Assembly (NCBI GenBank): GCA_963377175.1
Contig: CAUJNA010002846.1
Span: 7,501-71,500 of the forward strand
DNA: 64,000 nucleotides
Origin: Effrenium voratum
Lineage: Eukaryota; Sar; Dinophyceae; Suessiales; Symbiodiniaceae
Reading direction: 5' to 3'
Program-made: the position numbers and the translations under genes
Notes under the pieces: model-generated
Seen by the model: only the letters and a program-made list of their open reading frames with translations
The model's database searches: none
Told to the model about the DNA's origin: nothing
Shown here: positions 32,633-44,247 of the stretch, piece by piece
Position numbering within the stretch: the first letter of the stretch is position 1
How the letters are laid out: the number at the start of each line of letters is the position of its first letter

Positions 32633-35547
32633 ACCCAGAATCATAGAAACCAGCTACAGGAGTTTCTGCAGGCACGTGGCCAAATACCCACCGAAAACAG
32701 AGATTTCCTGTCCATTCTCCTGTAGATGGCTTCTTGGACAGGAAAACAAAAAAACAAAACACCTTTCCGGGGATGGCCGGGAACCACCAAGCTTCTGATA
32801 GCCAAACATTCCTCGGGCTCCACCCTAAAGTCTCTGAGGCGCCACACGCGCACGGGGTTCCGCAGCAATCGCTGGAACCTCGGTGCCACTTCCCCTCACG
32901 TGGAGCTGCTGGAGTGCCCCCCCACCAGTTCCCAACTTTGTGCAAGAGAACAACCGCCACCCCCCCCCCCCCTCCCACTCCCTGCCCTCCCTCCTCCCCC
33001 AAGACAGAAAAGAAAGAGAAAGGGTGGGACAGGTGGAGCTCGGATTGAAACTCTGCAACAAGTGAGCTCGTTGGCGGAAATGAGGCAAAAGATGTTAAGC
33101 AGGTAACTTGCCAAACAAAAATGAAGGACACCCATAAACCAACATAGAGGAAAATCCGTAACCCAAATCAAGCAATATCCGTAAAACAAAATCAAGGACA
33201 CCCATAACCCCCCCAAAAAAAACATGAACCAAAACGAAGAACATCCCGGGGAAAAGTTCAGGTAAACCTTTGGTCTGGGAACACAGCCCGGCTAAAGGCA
33301 CAGGAGACCGTGCCCTACAACCGATACCCTTTGGGAAAAAGGTATCTTGGTCCGCATCTTGGTACTCACATTTCTTTTATCCCTATCTAGTCTACCCCAC
33401 AATATAAATAGTAGACCAGACCACAGGTACACTGTCAATCTCGGATAAAAGCAAACAAATATACACGGAAAGCGGATATTAGGGGCAACCGCGTCAATTG
33501 TCGAGTCACTAAGCCCAGGTACTTTTCCGGAGAATGGAAGCAGCCGAAGAACACAATCCGTTCATCTCCTTTTGGGCCCCTGTTTTTGGGGCTTCTACCA
33601 ATCTGGGCGGGGGAAGGGGGGAGGCGGGCAAAACCGATACTCAAATCCGACCATGGGCTAGCAACACATTTTCACCCACTGGCATGTGAGCAAACAACTG
33701 TGCTTTTGGTAGCCACCAAACATGACCAAAGCCAACAACCGACCCCCCCCCCCCAAGAAAAAAAACAAAAACACAAGCACAACACCAAAACAACACCTGC
33801 CCTGCAAAGAGTGAAACCAAGGGGAACAGGCAACTGGGCTGGCGGCTGGCAGGCTTTGCAATCTTCGGTGGAGGTGTCTTCCCACCTCAGGCTTGACACA
33901 CCTCCGAAATTTGAATTTCCATTGAACGTCCCATGGAAGCCCTTGGTCAAACAATAGAGAGATCTGGGTAGCCCTGGTAAGGGTTTCAAGGTGGGCGAGT
34001 AGGTGGTTAGCCGCTTGAGATTTTCACCCCTAATAACAAGGTCAACCCCACTGAACGGGGGACTTACAAGCTAGCCTAGGTTGCCAACCACTTACCAACT
34101 TGGCGAATCGAACGCCCAAGTAGGGGTTTGGGAGATATCGTGGCGAACTCGTTCAGTTCAAGTTCACCTTGGCCAATGACAGCTTCTTAGCCACTTGGGC
34201 TGTCGTTAAGAGGGCCCGGATCACTTTAGAACCACGCACCCAACTAATCCGCCAGGTGAACCCGGTTGAGCTTTTGCGTGTCTGTGGTTTTTGACACCTT
34301 TTCTTTGGTTGTTTCAGAGGAGAATCAAAGGGACACCGCCAATTCTTTTTTGAGTGTTTGGGATGGCTCGAGATTGACCCCCTGATTGATGAATAGGACT
34401 TCGCATTTCGGATCCGGATCCCTCTGGGTGCAACGCTCTTGATCTGCAAGATCGCTAAGGCCAATTCGCTTGGGTTGCACGTGAGCTATTGCAGGATCGA
34501 CATTGGGATCATTCACTGAGCTATACACATACATTTTACGTATATGCACGCATGACCATCAAAGTGGGTGTGCCCACCAAATCCGGGGTGCCTAAAAGGT
34601 AAACAAGGACGTACATTTGAGGCACAAACCAAAGCGAGGAGCGCGTAGTTATGTTCCTTCAGATCCGAGTATGCCACCAACCCAAAGACGCATGACCGAA
34701 TGACCTACAGTATAAAATGTAATAGGTTGCAATACCCAGGGACACCTGGAAACTACAAGGGTTCCTTTGGGTGACATTCATTTCAACGCCCCCCCCTTTC
34801 TCGATCTGAACCCCCCCCGTCCTCCGTCCCCATGGCGAAGGCTCGACCAACCCATCGCGCGAAAAGCGAAGCCGAGGTCTGCGGCTCCACTGGGCTCCAG
34901 CAGCGCCCAGGCTTCAGATCCTAGGCTGCTGATTGGTTCTGGGCTTATGCTCAATGCGCGCGCGCGGGTGTGTGTGTGTGTGTAGCAGCGGGGTGTGTGG
35001 GGTGTGGGGTGCGTGTGTGTGGGGTGTGGGGGCAGGTCCTTTTTTGGAACTGGTGGTTTTGGTATATCTCCCCTTAGGTGGAAAAGATAGAGCAATTCTT
35101 TCCTCTGCTCCACCGATCTAAATCATGTTTGAACTTGAAGTAAGAGTACCCAAACAATCATAATAAGAACTATGTCCTATCCTGTCCATGTTGGGTGAAC
35201 CCCAAAGAGTAAATCGCTTCAAAGAGATCCCAGCTAAGAAAGGGTCAGGCGAAAACGGAACCCAACCAAGCAGGTGAGGTCGCGAATCAGCTGACCAACT
35301 GGATGGGACCAAGCATCCAGGTGGTAGGGCGCGCCAATTTCAGACGCCAACCACGAACCAATTGGCAGTGAAACCTAGCCGCGGCCAAAAGGAATCAGCG
35401 CGTTTGGGCATTACTACCTCCTTGACGGGACACCTGGGACTTCCGAGTCTTTGGCTTGAAGGCAATTCCAGGGCTTGGCCACAATTCAATGACTTTTGAC
35501 AACCACAATTGAAGGATAGTTTCGCTATTGGTTCAGTGATAACCACC
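32633..35547. other. No firm gene; G+C-rich patches only
   Basis: At 32800-33105 a plus-strand frame reads SLRRHTRTGFRSNRWNLGAT and later IETLQQVSSLAEMRQKMLSR, ending at a good-looking GT (AGCAG^GTAACT). The intervening part is a C tract and I cannot decide between exon and chance. A GT/TGGGG-rich tract is at 34967-35035. Confidence 0.25.
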
Positions 35548-35659
35548 TAGGTCCTCCAGTGGAGAGGTTAGAATAAGGCTACCCTTTTTTCTGTAGTCTA
35601 TTTTAGTAGGGGAACCCTGCCCCAAAAAAAGGGGTAATTGGGCACTACTGGGGGACCTA
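35548..35659. repeat. R-B inverted-repeat element, copy 3
   Basis: TAGGTCCTCCAGTGGAGAGG at the left, GTAGTCTATTTTAGTAGGGG inside, CACTACTGGGGGACCTA at the right. Confidence 0.8.
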
Positions 35660-35783
35660 ACCACTATTGATATTCGCTCTCAGAAAACACTACTGACTTC
35701 GGATTGGTCCGGAGTACCGTAGTAATCAGGGGTGGCTCCCTTCTAGGAAGGCAATGATCCATTTTGGGGGTTGCTCTGACCAG

Positions 35784-35901
35784 TACTGTGGATGGACGAA
35801 TTCCTGCGCTAACTAAGACACCCTCGAATGATGCTTCCACGCAAATACCAACAAATGTTATGGTTTCATGGTGCGAACGGATTTCGCAACCATGCACAGT
35901 A
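35784..35901. repeat. R-A inverted-repeat element
   Basis: TACTGTGGATGGACGAA at the left, TTTCGCAACCATGCACAGTA at the right. ACCAACAAATGTTATGGTTTC inside (ACCAACAAATGTTATGG) is shared with the copy at 50244. Confidence 0.75.
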
Positions 35902-36077
35902 GGGTTAATGCGAAGTTGACATGTTTGAGGAGAAGTTCAGCCACAATTCATCACATAGGTAGCTCGTCTTATTTTCGAGTCGGTGCCCCCTTTTGCTGTA
36001 GCGTCTTTTCTCTAGGGAAACCAACAGGAAAACCGCTTTGCGCCATTTTGGGGTACCGCTCCGAAGCTCCTAAAAGG

Positions 36078-36203
36078 GTTGATTCCCCATTCTTTTCAAC
36101 CATCGTTCTTTTCGAACACCAGCCGTTTTCCCTGGGCTTCAATAGCGTTTCTAGAAAGATCCGTATTCCTGGAAATAGAAATGGAAGGTACCCCTAGAAC
36201 TGT
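36078..36203. repeat. R-K interspersed repeat, copy 1
   Basis: GTTGATTCCCCATTCTTTTC, AACCATCGTTCTTTTC, TTTCCCTGGGCTTC, ATTCCTGGAAAT and TACCCCTAGA occur in the same order at 56322-56455. Confidence 0.7.
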
Positions 36204-36368
36204 TTGATTCCAACACCGAAGACGTTTGGGCTCCATCTGAGTTTGCCGTTTTGCTTGGGGGAGCCCTCTTTTGGTTGGCTTTCAAGGGAAACCAAAAAAA
36301 GAAACCCGCACACTTTGCGGGACATGGCAAAGGTAGCCCTCGTTCCGTCCGCACAGCCGTCGGGGCTC

Positions 36369-36480
36369 TCAGGCTTCGGCCGGCTCGAAGCGCATGGACA
36401 TGAGCAGCTGCAAACAATCCGAGACACCCAGGTCCACAGGCCGCCAGGCCTCACGGACCCACGGACCCGGCGCGCGTTTT
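36369..36480 (-). CDS. Candidate terminal exon of an unidentified gene (gene B)
   Basis: This G+C-rich minus-strand frame ends at TGA (36369-36371). The peptide is RAPGPWVREAWRPVDLGVSD followed by CLQLLMSMRFEPAEA. Third positions are nearly all G/C or T in the last 30 codons. The acceptor is uncertain. GTCCGTGAG^GCC (about 36449) gives a 27-codon exon; an AG further upstream would add a Lys/Arg-rich part coded by an AGAAGA tract. The stop makes it a plausible end for the run of same-strand exons between 58.4 and 38.0 kb. I recognise no domain. Confidence 0.4.
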
Positions 36481-36539
36481 TTTCTTCTTCTTCTTTTCCT
36501 CTGTCGAAAAGGAAAGAGAGCGGTGCCCGAAAAAATGGT

Positions 36540-36600
36540 TGCCTCATAAGGGGTGTCTTCTTCTTCTTCTTCTTCTTCTTTTTTCTTGTCCTCTTTTTTT
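36540..36600. repeat. (TTC)n tract
   Basis: TCTTC repeated about eight times, with a second TTC-rich stretch at 36480-36502. Confidence 0.85.
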
Positions 36601-37979
36601 GAGTTGGTACGCCCTTTTGGGGGTGCTTTCTTTTTCAAGTTGGTATTTTGAGGGAGGAAAGCTGAACCCAAGGCGCAAGTTCAAGGGTGCTAAGCAGCCA
36701 ATTCTGTCTAAGTTGAGTGTTTGCCAAACGCGTGAAAGACATGGTGGGAAGACAGTGCACATTTTGCGGCCGACTGGCTGACACAACCATTTTCGGTCTC
36801 CAAATCTGAGGGGAACACGATTGCTCTGAATAGCTGAAACGCTTGGACCTGAGCTTTGGAATTAGCATTTCCGGATTTCAGTGTCACCTGGTCGCTTTCA
36901 CAATCCGAGCAACCCTTGAAAGGAGACAATTAACAGCAGGCCAGCAAAACGCGCTTACAGTGCTGCATCCTACTAAGGACGAGGGGTGGCCGGTTTCTAC
37001 TGTTCTTCAGTAAAATCATCCAAGGCAAAAAGGGTTCCCTATCCCGAGACAAGCACACACATGAGCGGCGCCCAGAACCTACGATGGTTATACAGGTTCA
37101 GATAGCCCGAAGCATAATCCCTGTGAAGCTGCCCAGTGGAGGTTTCGGGCGCTGCGTTTGCGGCAACTCTTCGAGAAGAGTGAGGCCTGGGGGCCATTGT
37201 GGGTGACCAAAACTAAAAGCCCGCCCGCCCTAGAACAGGAAGCCGGACACAAGGCGTTTTGTGCATGTGGGTGCGGCTCAAACGGGAACGGTTTTGAAGC
37301 CCACGAGTGGCTTCCTGTGGAACCTCACAACATTGCATCACCTCCAAAACAGACACTCTCTCAAAGACCTAACTCCACGAGTGAATTTGGACGTCTCCAC
37401 ATGTCCACAAGCCTAGTCCCCAATCCAATCTCACAGGGGCAAACATCGGGAAGGTACCTAAACATAGGTGTCCTAAAATAGATGGCCCTGGTAGATGTTT
37501 CAACCAGTAGGTTTTACCAGGGCCTGCTATGTTCAACCAGGCTAACCCAAGAAATCGGCGCCCGTGTGCCCGAAAAAAATAATAGCACGAGGGACGGTTT
37601 TCGCAGTCCAGCCAACAACACAAGTCGGGACGGGGCGATCTTGCCGGACACCCAATCGGTGGGAAAAAACACAATCAATGCGTTCTGGCTGCATGGAAAC
37701 CTGCAGTTGGATCGCTCCGTTGGGCGATTTGTGGAGCGACCCGGTGTTGGGTCCCACAGGCGACTTGATGTTGGGACCCAACCAGTTTTCTTGGACATAA
37801 ACCAGACTTACCCCTTAAAACTCCCTGCACCCTGGGAAAGTTCTCATCTTTTACAGACACTTTTCGCCCATGTTATCCCCAAACAGTTCTTAAAAGTTGT
37901 GTGTTTTTAAGAGGTAAGCAGAAGGCAACATGGAGGTCGACAAAAAAGAGAGAGAAAAACCGGTTTGTGGCTGGCAGAC
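36601..37979. other. No supportable gene
   Basis: Probable intron. No splice-bounded, motif-bearing frame was seen. Confidence 0.35.
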
Positions 37980-38092
37980 CTGGGTCCCCGTGGCCACTGC
38001 AAAACGCCCAAGGCGACCGAATCGCTGGGGGCTGCGGCGTCGAGGCGAATCTCCCCACCCTGCCACCGCAGCACGCCGTGGTAGGGCACCCC
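37980..38092 (-). CDS. Candidate internal exon (gene B)
   Basis: Minus strand, 113 nt, between an AG acceptor (CCCCGGCTCAG^GGG) and a GT donor (GGGACCCAG^GTCTGCC). It reads GVPYHGVLRWQGGEIRLDAA followed by APSDSVALGVLQWPRGP, with nearly all third positions G or C. Incoming phase 0 matches the outgoing phase of the exon at 39426, so the two probably join. The function is unknown. The surrounding sequence is AT-richer and repeat-like. Confidence 0.6.
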
Positions 38093-38723
38093 CTGAGCCG
38101 GGGCATTCATTTCACTCTCCGAAAAGAATCCAGAAAACCCAAAACCAGAAAAACAAACAAAAAGCAAAAAACAAAACACCAGAACCGATGCTTTCGCAAG
38201 GCATGGCTGAAACAAAGGGGGACATATAACCCTCGACATGTGCCCACAATGGGAGGGGGAGGAACTTAAAGCATCCCCCCCACCCAAGGAGAGGCCCTCA
38301 GAAAAATCGGGGTTCTGAGAACTGTCTTGCTTGTTACTTGTCTTTTTGTTGGGGGGGCAGGGGTTGGCAAGGTATCATGAGGCTTAGACGCTACTACGTA
38401 TCTATTATACAGCTCTGAGGTTTACCAGGCAACCCCTTCCAACAAATTTTTGTAGGCCTGTGTCCAAAGCGGTGCGCCCCGGACCATTTGATTTGCTCCT
38501 TTGCGTATGACATGGGATTCTTGTTTTGCCGCCTGGTTTTTGTGGGCCATTTCGCTGGGCCCATTCCTCCCCAAACACTCAGTAGACTGCCAGTGTTTTA
38601 AACGTGACGTCCTCAGATTCGGATCTGGATCGCCCTTTCCTGTGAGTCCGGCTGCGCACTGACCAAGGTCTGCATAAAGAGCGAAGGCGAACTGATTAAC
38701 CGGACTGCCACAATTTTGGGGTC

Positions 38724-38859
38724 CTTGTGGATGGTTGCGAAATCCGTTCGCACCACGAAAAACTATGGTTAACACCATAACGTTTCTTGGTATTTACATG
38801 GGAATCATCATACCAGGGACTCTTAGGTGGTGCGACGTGGATTTTGACCATCCACAGTA
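38724..38859. repeat. R-A inverted-repeat element
   Basis: TTGTGGATGGTTGCGAAATC at the left and GATTTTGACCATCCACAGTA at the right, with TTGGTATTTACATGGGAATC inside as in other copies. Confidence 0.75.
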
Positions 38860-39011
38860 GGGGTGAAAAGTCCAGTGACTTGGAGCATGCCCACGGTTAG
38901 CCTAAGTCGGGGAGCGTCCCTTCGTGGGAAGTTCGCACAAACAGAACACACCCTCAATGATTATTCCTCTGGGATCAACACATTGACCTCTGGATCAATC
39001 TCATGCTGACC

Positions 39012-39060
39012 TATTGTGGATGGACAAATTCTGCACCAGTTGGTAGGTGGGTGGTCCCAA
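39012..39060. repeat. R-A element fragment
   Basis: TATTGTGGATGGACAAATTC and TGCACCAGTTGG match the left end. The right end is missing. Confidence 0.55.
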
Positions 39061-39425
39061 TATTCACAGGGCTTCGTCAATTTTCGGAATTTTTTCAAGG
39101 TAGATTCTTCACCTTGGTCAACGGGGTGTGTTGAGCCGAGCCTTTGTGCAGACTATCACTTGTGGCTAAACAATCCCGCGTAGATGGGGGTTGAGCAACA
39201 TCTGGTCGTCTCTCAAAATAGGGATGCGGCCCTGCAAAATGGCAACGTTTCCGTTTGGTGTCCAACCTCTTGGCTTGGTCGGTGAGTTGCCAAACGAACG
39301 ACTCTTCTTTGCGTGCTTTAATCTCTGCACCATATATCCCTGCATGACAACCACATGTGTCCAAGGAACCATGTCCCCCTGTTGTCAAAACCGGAGCAGC
39401 GGTTTTGCTTAAACACATGCCAAAC

Positions 39426-39672
39426 CTGACCCAACTCCACACCGAGCATTAACAAAAACCGCAGTTGGTCAAGCTTTTCAGACACGAACTTCATAGTTTT
39501 CTTGAGGCGCTTTAGTCCAAGCCAGGTCCTGAGCCTGCACGTCTGCACGTCTTGGACGTCCGTGTGGCTTCTTTCCAGCGGAGAAAAGATCTGGACCCCA
39601 AATAGAAAAGCACCAGGCTCAGGCAAAACGCCTCCGGAGGCGACTTCGCGACCTTCTGGACCAGTCTCTTGC
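39426..39672 (-). CDS. Candidate internal exon (gene B), the longest of the set
   Basis: Minus strand, 247 nt, between an AG acceptor with a pyrimidine tract (CTCTCCTTGGCATCAG^G) and a GT donor (GTTGGGTCAG^GTTTGG). The 82-codon frame includes GREVASGGVLPEPGAFLFGV, QIFSPLERSHTDVQDVQTCR and LRTWLGLKRLKKTMKFVSEK, ending LDQLRFLLMLGVELGQ. The last part would make an amphipathic-to-hydrophobic helix. It continues in phase into the exon at 37980. I do not recognise the family. The frame is open beyond both splice sites, so limits could shift. Confidence 0.55.
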
Positions 39673-40227
39673 CTGATGCCAAGGAGAGTTGAACAGTAAG
39701 TGCTCCTCCCAGTCATAGTCCTTGCACCTCCAGCTTCTGGCCGGTCGCTTCGGTACCGTGGCTCATCTGCGCAATGCCCAGGACTGAGGGCTGATGACTC
39801 TCATCCTCGGCGAAAATTTGAAGCAAGGGATATAATCAGTCCCAGTGGCCATTGGGAAGAACGGGAATCTTTTGGCTGGTTGCTTTCATAGGAACCCCCT
39901 TCAATCAAAAAGGACAAAAGGGCTCGTACCCGAATGGGGGTCTGTGGTTCTTATCATCAATGAATCGTTCTGAAGTTCACCTCAAAAGCCAGTACAAATC
40001 GCACCCATATGGCAGTGGAGATTGGGATGTTCACTGGGGGTACGGGCTTTTGACCCATGGCCATATCATTGGAAAGGGGGTCCAGGGCCGAGGTGAACAC
40101 ATCCATTCCGGCCTCTTCGGGAATGTCGCGTCGGTGCCCGCACACGAAGACCATCATCTCTGGCTCCAGCTTGCTATCCTGCAACACCGTCCTATTCTTC
40201 GCAATCGGGATTTCTTTTTGCAAGGGT

Positions 40228-40337
40228 TGCGCAGTCTGGGATTGACGTTGGAAGGGGAGCCTTTTTTTTCAGTTCTGTGGGGGTTTCCCACTAAACCACA
40301 ATAAGCAAACATGTATTTTTTCCCCAACGACAACCAT
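40228..40337. repeat. R-H interspersed repeat, copy 2
   Basis: GACGTTGGAAGGGGAGCC, CACTAAACCACAATAAGCAA and CCCCAACGACAACCATG match the copies at 20909 and 58168. Confidence 0.7.
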
Positions 40338-40699
40338 GATTGTGGAAAAGCCTAAGGGGCCTTTGGGGTCACACGAAAGGCCAGCAAGAAACGAGACGAA
40401 ATCCCAGACCAAGCCCAAAACTCTGACAATTTATCCGGAATTTAACAGGGAGGGACAATGAATCGGACATGAGCCACCATCAAACTACCAGCGTCTACCG
40501 AAAACACCTGGTAGAATCAACCGGTAGTTGCGGCGGTGCTCAAACATTTGGTGCCCCTGTCTTGCTGGCTAGGAATCCCCAGAAAGAAGAAGGGGGCTAA
40601 TCAATGGAAGGTCCATGAGGCAAAGCCAGCCATTTGGAGACCTCAAAGTCATTGAAAATCCATAAAGCCCAGAAACACCAAACGGACGTTGGAGTTTTC

Positions 40700-40790
40700 C
40701 CAACTTTGCGGCGAGGCGTTCGACGAACGCGGCGTTAAAAGCCAGAGGGACACCGCCGACAAATTTTTGGGCGGAACGACACCTTGGGGT
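40700..40790 (-). CDS. Weak candidate exon (gene B region)
   Basis: The minus-strand frame reads QKFVGGVPLAFNAAFVERLA AKLGKL. Composition and third positions suit coding, and the strand agrees with the neighbours. No convincing donor is seen, and limits are approximate. Confidence 0.3.
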
Positions 40791-41639
40791 TGTATCAGGG
40801 AACCCTCCAAAATGGGTGCGATAGGCAGGGAATGAGAAATGGAGTCTGACCCCTTTTTCACCGTCTCCTTTGGTTTCCTTCAATTGGGAATCTTACCACT
40901 TTTTTTTTCAAGACCCGGAAGGTCACTCCCTGCTGAGCACCACCCAGGTTCATTTTCCCCTTTCAATCACTCTTCAAAGTGGTGCCCTCAAAAACGAGAC
41001 ACAGCCACTTGGCCAGGTCCAAATCCAAATCGTACCCCCAATGAACATCCCAATCCCCACAAAAAAAGGGTTCTAAAATGGGAGGCGAACTCACCTAATT
41101 ACCAACCACAATGGGATCCCAAAACGGTTTTGACAACCACAGCCATTTGAAGCATCGAGTTGACTTGCCGGAGGACCCACCGCATGGTCTGTCCTCAAGC
41201 TCGATGGGGATGAGGTACACGTAAACTGCGACCTGGGAATCCGAGTGGGCCACTCGAAACCGTCAAAGATGGTTCAGTTTTTATTCCCATGCAATGGCAG
41301 GAAACACGAAACCCAACCAACCATGGTTAAACAGGACATTTCTTTGGGTTCTGCTCTCATTTCCGGGTTCCGGGTTTCGTTTGTAAACTGTAACGTCAAT
41401 GAATTGTGAAAAGATAGGGGACGTTTTCTAGTAGAGATTGTACCGCTAAAAACACATATGCCATGTTGGGATTCAAATGTGCGACTGTGTGAAGCGCGCA
41501 TGCAGCATACGTATGGGGAACCACAGGGTTGTATGGGCATGAATGTATGATCAATACATCGTATAACGCGTTGTAAAACAATTACACAAAGATAGAACGA
41601 ACATGCATCAAAACAAACCAACAACCTCAGCATCAAATG

Positions 41640-41830
41640 GCCGAGGCAAGCACACATATATATATATATATATACACACACACAACTGCACATACCAGAA
41701 TGAATGAAGAGGCCCTATCATTCGATAGGCCCTCAAACCTTAATATAAGTAGGTGAATCTTCTTCGGGACCCCCCCCCCCCAAAACAAATACATATATAC
41801 ATATATATATATACACACGTATTCGTGAAT
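41640..41830. repeat. AT/AC microsatellites
   Basis: (TA)n(CA)n at 41655-41686 and again at 41790-41818, separated by unique sequence and a C tract. Confidence 0.85.
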
Positions 41831-42047
41831 AAATGCACATAATGGTGGTTTTCCATTGCTTTTTTTCTAACCCAGCCCAACACGGGTACCCTCGAAAAAG
41901 GCACACCTATATTATTTTCTCCTGATCCACCGCTTGGGTGACCGAGAACCATCCTGGTTTTAGAGATACAGACTGACTCACCTCTCGATCGGGGCCTGGA
42001 TATCAAAGGTTTAAACTTTGGGGAGTTTGACGCAAAGCTTCTACTTG

Positions 42048-42170
42048 GTTAAGACCCCTGGAAGCAATGAGACAATATTTCCAGTAGTGATTTAAAACCA
42101 ACAGAGGACAATAAAAACAAAAAAAGCAAAAACAAAAACAACAACAACAACAACATCTTAAGCAAACGGA
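42048..42170. repeat. R-C element with AAC-rich insertion
   Basis: GGTTAAGACCCCTGGAAGCA, ATATTTCCAGTAGTGATTTA, AAACCAACAGAGGACAATAA, then an AAAC/AAC tract and the right end TTAAGCAAACGGA. Confidence 0.65.
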
Positions 42171-42689
42171 AGAACATGGGTCAACCGCACTGCCTGATTG
42201 GGACCGCCAACCCACCAATCAAACATTCGTCTTGACTTGGGCGAGTCTCGAAATCGGGGAACTCTCAAACTGGGTGGTTTCCTCTTGGTCTCTGGTTTAA
42301 ACCAAGCAAAAAAGGAGTTCCCTCAACTCACTTCCTGAGTGGATTGGGCAAAACAAGTTCAAACTTTTTGTAGACCGCTAAAACGGTCTTCCCAAAAAGT
42401 TCAAAGTCCAGGAATGCATGGAGTGAGTAACAGATTCGCTTTTGGACGACTGAGCCGAGTGGTGACCCGTCACAAACGATCAAGCTCCACAGAACACGGA
42501 TTTCACAATGCCCGTGTCAGACCTAGCGAACTCGCTGCGTCCCGGGCGGACACCTCCACTTGGATGTCCTGCGAAAGCCGGAAAGGTGCGCGGTGAGAAT
42601 TCCCGTTCCCCTTCAAACGCGGGTGCCAAGCCTCCGATCAACTCAGGTGATATCCCCAGCCCGGAACCTTTGGAACGAGCCTCCGAACC

Positions 42690-42810
42690 CCCGAAACGGA
42701 ATATTTGGGGGTCGACTCCAAAGCTTCCAGCTCTTGGGGAATGAAAAACACCCACCGTGCGGCTTCAATGATGCGGCATGGACTTAGAGGCTGAATACCC
42801 CTCTGATAAG
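42690..42810 (-). CDS. Weak candidate exon (gene B region)
   Basis: After an AG (GGGGTATTCAG) the minus-strand frame reads SPCRIIEAARWVFFIPQELE ALESTPKYSV. A plus-strand frame is open over the same bases, so the strand is not certain. Confidence 0.25.
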
Positions 42811-42912
42811 GCCTGCTCACGGCCTGAAGGCTTTTCAGGGCTTGATGTCTCAAGATAGGGCTATGGGCCCCTGTGGTTGCCTTCCTTTTTGGTCGCCCTT
42901 GGACCCTTGGAC

Positions 42913-43074
42913 CAAGGTGAAAATTCGGTACTCCAAAAAAATCTCACGCTGTATGTGGAATTCAAAGGTCAGAGGGTCCAGGGGATCCGCATTTTTGAGG
43001 CGACAGGTTTGCCTGTCCTGGCTGACGTTGCGCTCCGCCTGGAACGTGGTCTTGGAGATGGCTAAGTGGTTACC
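42913..43074 (-). CDS. Candidate internal exon (gene B)
   Basis: Minus strand, 162 nt, after an AG acceptor with a T-rich tract (GTTTGTTCTTTGGGAG^GGT) and before a GT donor (TTCACCTTG^GTCC). It reads GNHLAISKTTFQAERNVSQD, RQTCRLKNADPLDPLTFEFH and IQREIFLEYRIF, with third positions strongly C/G. A plus-strand frame is also open but has weaker codon preference. Incoming phase 0 fits a GA donor of the 43125 exon across an unusually short intron of about 50 bp. No family is recognised. Confidence 0.45.
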
Positions 43075-43124
43075 CTCCCAAAGAACAAACACAGAATCTG
43101 CACAGGGGTTGGAAGACCGTGGTC

Positions 43125-43334
43125 CTTCGACGGAGACCAGTGCAGGTTCCTTTTGTTTGCTCTTGGCCGAAGGGAACTACTGGTGGAGGAAATCACCTTC
43201 ACTTCGTGGGTGGATGGGCCGAAACAAGTGAACTTTTTGTTTGCCAGTAAGATTGTCTTCCCAACGAGCTTAAAGTGCATGAGCCCAAGTAGTGAGAGGT
43301 GCAGAAGGAAGATTCTTCTTTGCTCACCTTGCAC
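43125..43334 (-). CDS. Candidate internal exon (gene B)
   Basis: Minus strand, after a strong acceptor (GGCCCTTTTCCAG^GTG). It reads VQGEQRRIFLLHLSLLGLMH, FKLVGKTILLANKKFTCFGP and STHEVKVISSTSSSLRPRAN KRN. Incoming phase 0 matches the outgoing phase of the exon at 44160. The 3' limit is uncertain. A GA donor at 43124 keeps the frame into the 42913 exon, while a GT at 43117 would introduce a stop. The segment has a hydrophobic stretch but no clear membrane helix. Confidence 0.45.
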
Positions 43335-44159
43335 CTGGAAAAGGGCCAACAAGTTGGCATCAGCTTGCTCCGTCGGGCGTCAAACATGGGTCTATCCTTT
43401 TTGGAGGGTACCCTTTTCGGTGTGGTTTTAACCGGAAGCCAAGAGGAAAACCACAATTCTTGGGAAATGCCGTTTGGGATAGCAACGAATTTTAGGGATA
43501 GTTGCCAGGGGATCACATGCCCTCATTCCCCAAGGGGCGGGGTTCCCAATTTTATTTGGGATGTTTCGACCCCATAGATCTTGGAGTTTCTTCGTTTTTT
43601 CCACACTTACCCCAAACAGCCCAACGAGCAACCAAACATTTCTCGTTAGAGAACAGCAATCTATTACAGCTCGATCCTTTCAACAGAACATGGCATAACA
43701 AACCCGTAACTTGACACAAGCAACGGATCCCCAAGTGACATGTGGTTGTCGCTCATTTTACCTCGGATAGGTGGAGTCGCACACCCTAGGCAGGTCCCGG
43801 ACACTCACCTCTAGTGGCTCTCCTTTTAGAATGGGGCATCAATTCAAAGCTAAGTTTACTGCACGTTCTCCTGAACATTACTCCTACCAGGGTTTTGCGC
43901 CTGAACATCAAAACAAACCATAAGCCTACTGGGCCATGAGGGAAAACCAATGCAACCAAACCAAGCCATATGTGTGGTGCTAGAGGCCTATATAGGTGGC
44001 AAATATAATCATCCATACCTCCAAAAACTCTGGGACATTCCTTCTTTTGGGCGTGTTTTTCGTTTTCTTTACGGTGCCCTTTTTGGGAGCCGAAGAAAAA
44101 CCCAACAGGACGGCCATTAAAAAAAAAAAACGGACGCTTCGGGTCGGAAGTGTTCTCGC

Positions 44160-44247
44160 CTCGTTGGGCCGGAAGTCTTGTTTCTCTCGGCGCAGCGGTC
44201 GCCCGCTCAGCTCGCAGGTGACCTCCGCGATGCGAAGCGCATCGGGT
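44160..44247 (-). CDS. Candidate internal exon (gene B)
   Basis: Minus strand, 88 nt, between an AG acceptor (AAACCCGGCAG^A) and a GC donor (CCCAACGAG^GCGAG). It reads PDALRIAEVTCELSGRPLRR EKQDFRPNE, with nearly all third positions G or C, in sharp contrast to the A- and T-rich flanks. Phase 0 out matches the acceptor at 43334, and the joined peptide stays open. No family is recognised. Confidence 0.5.
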
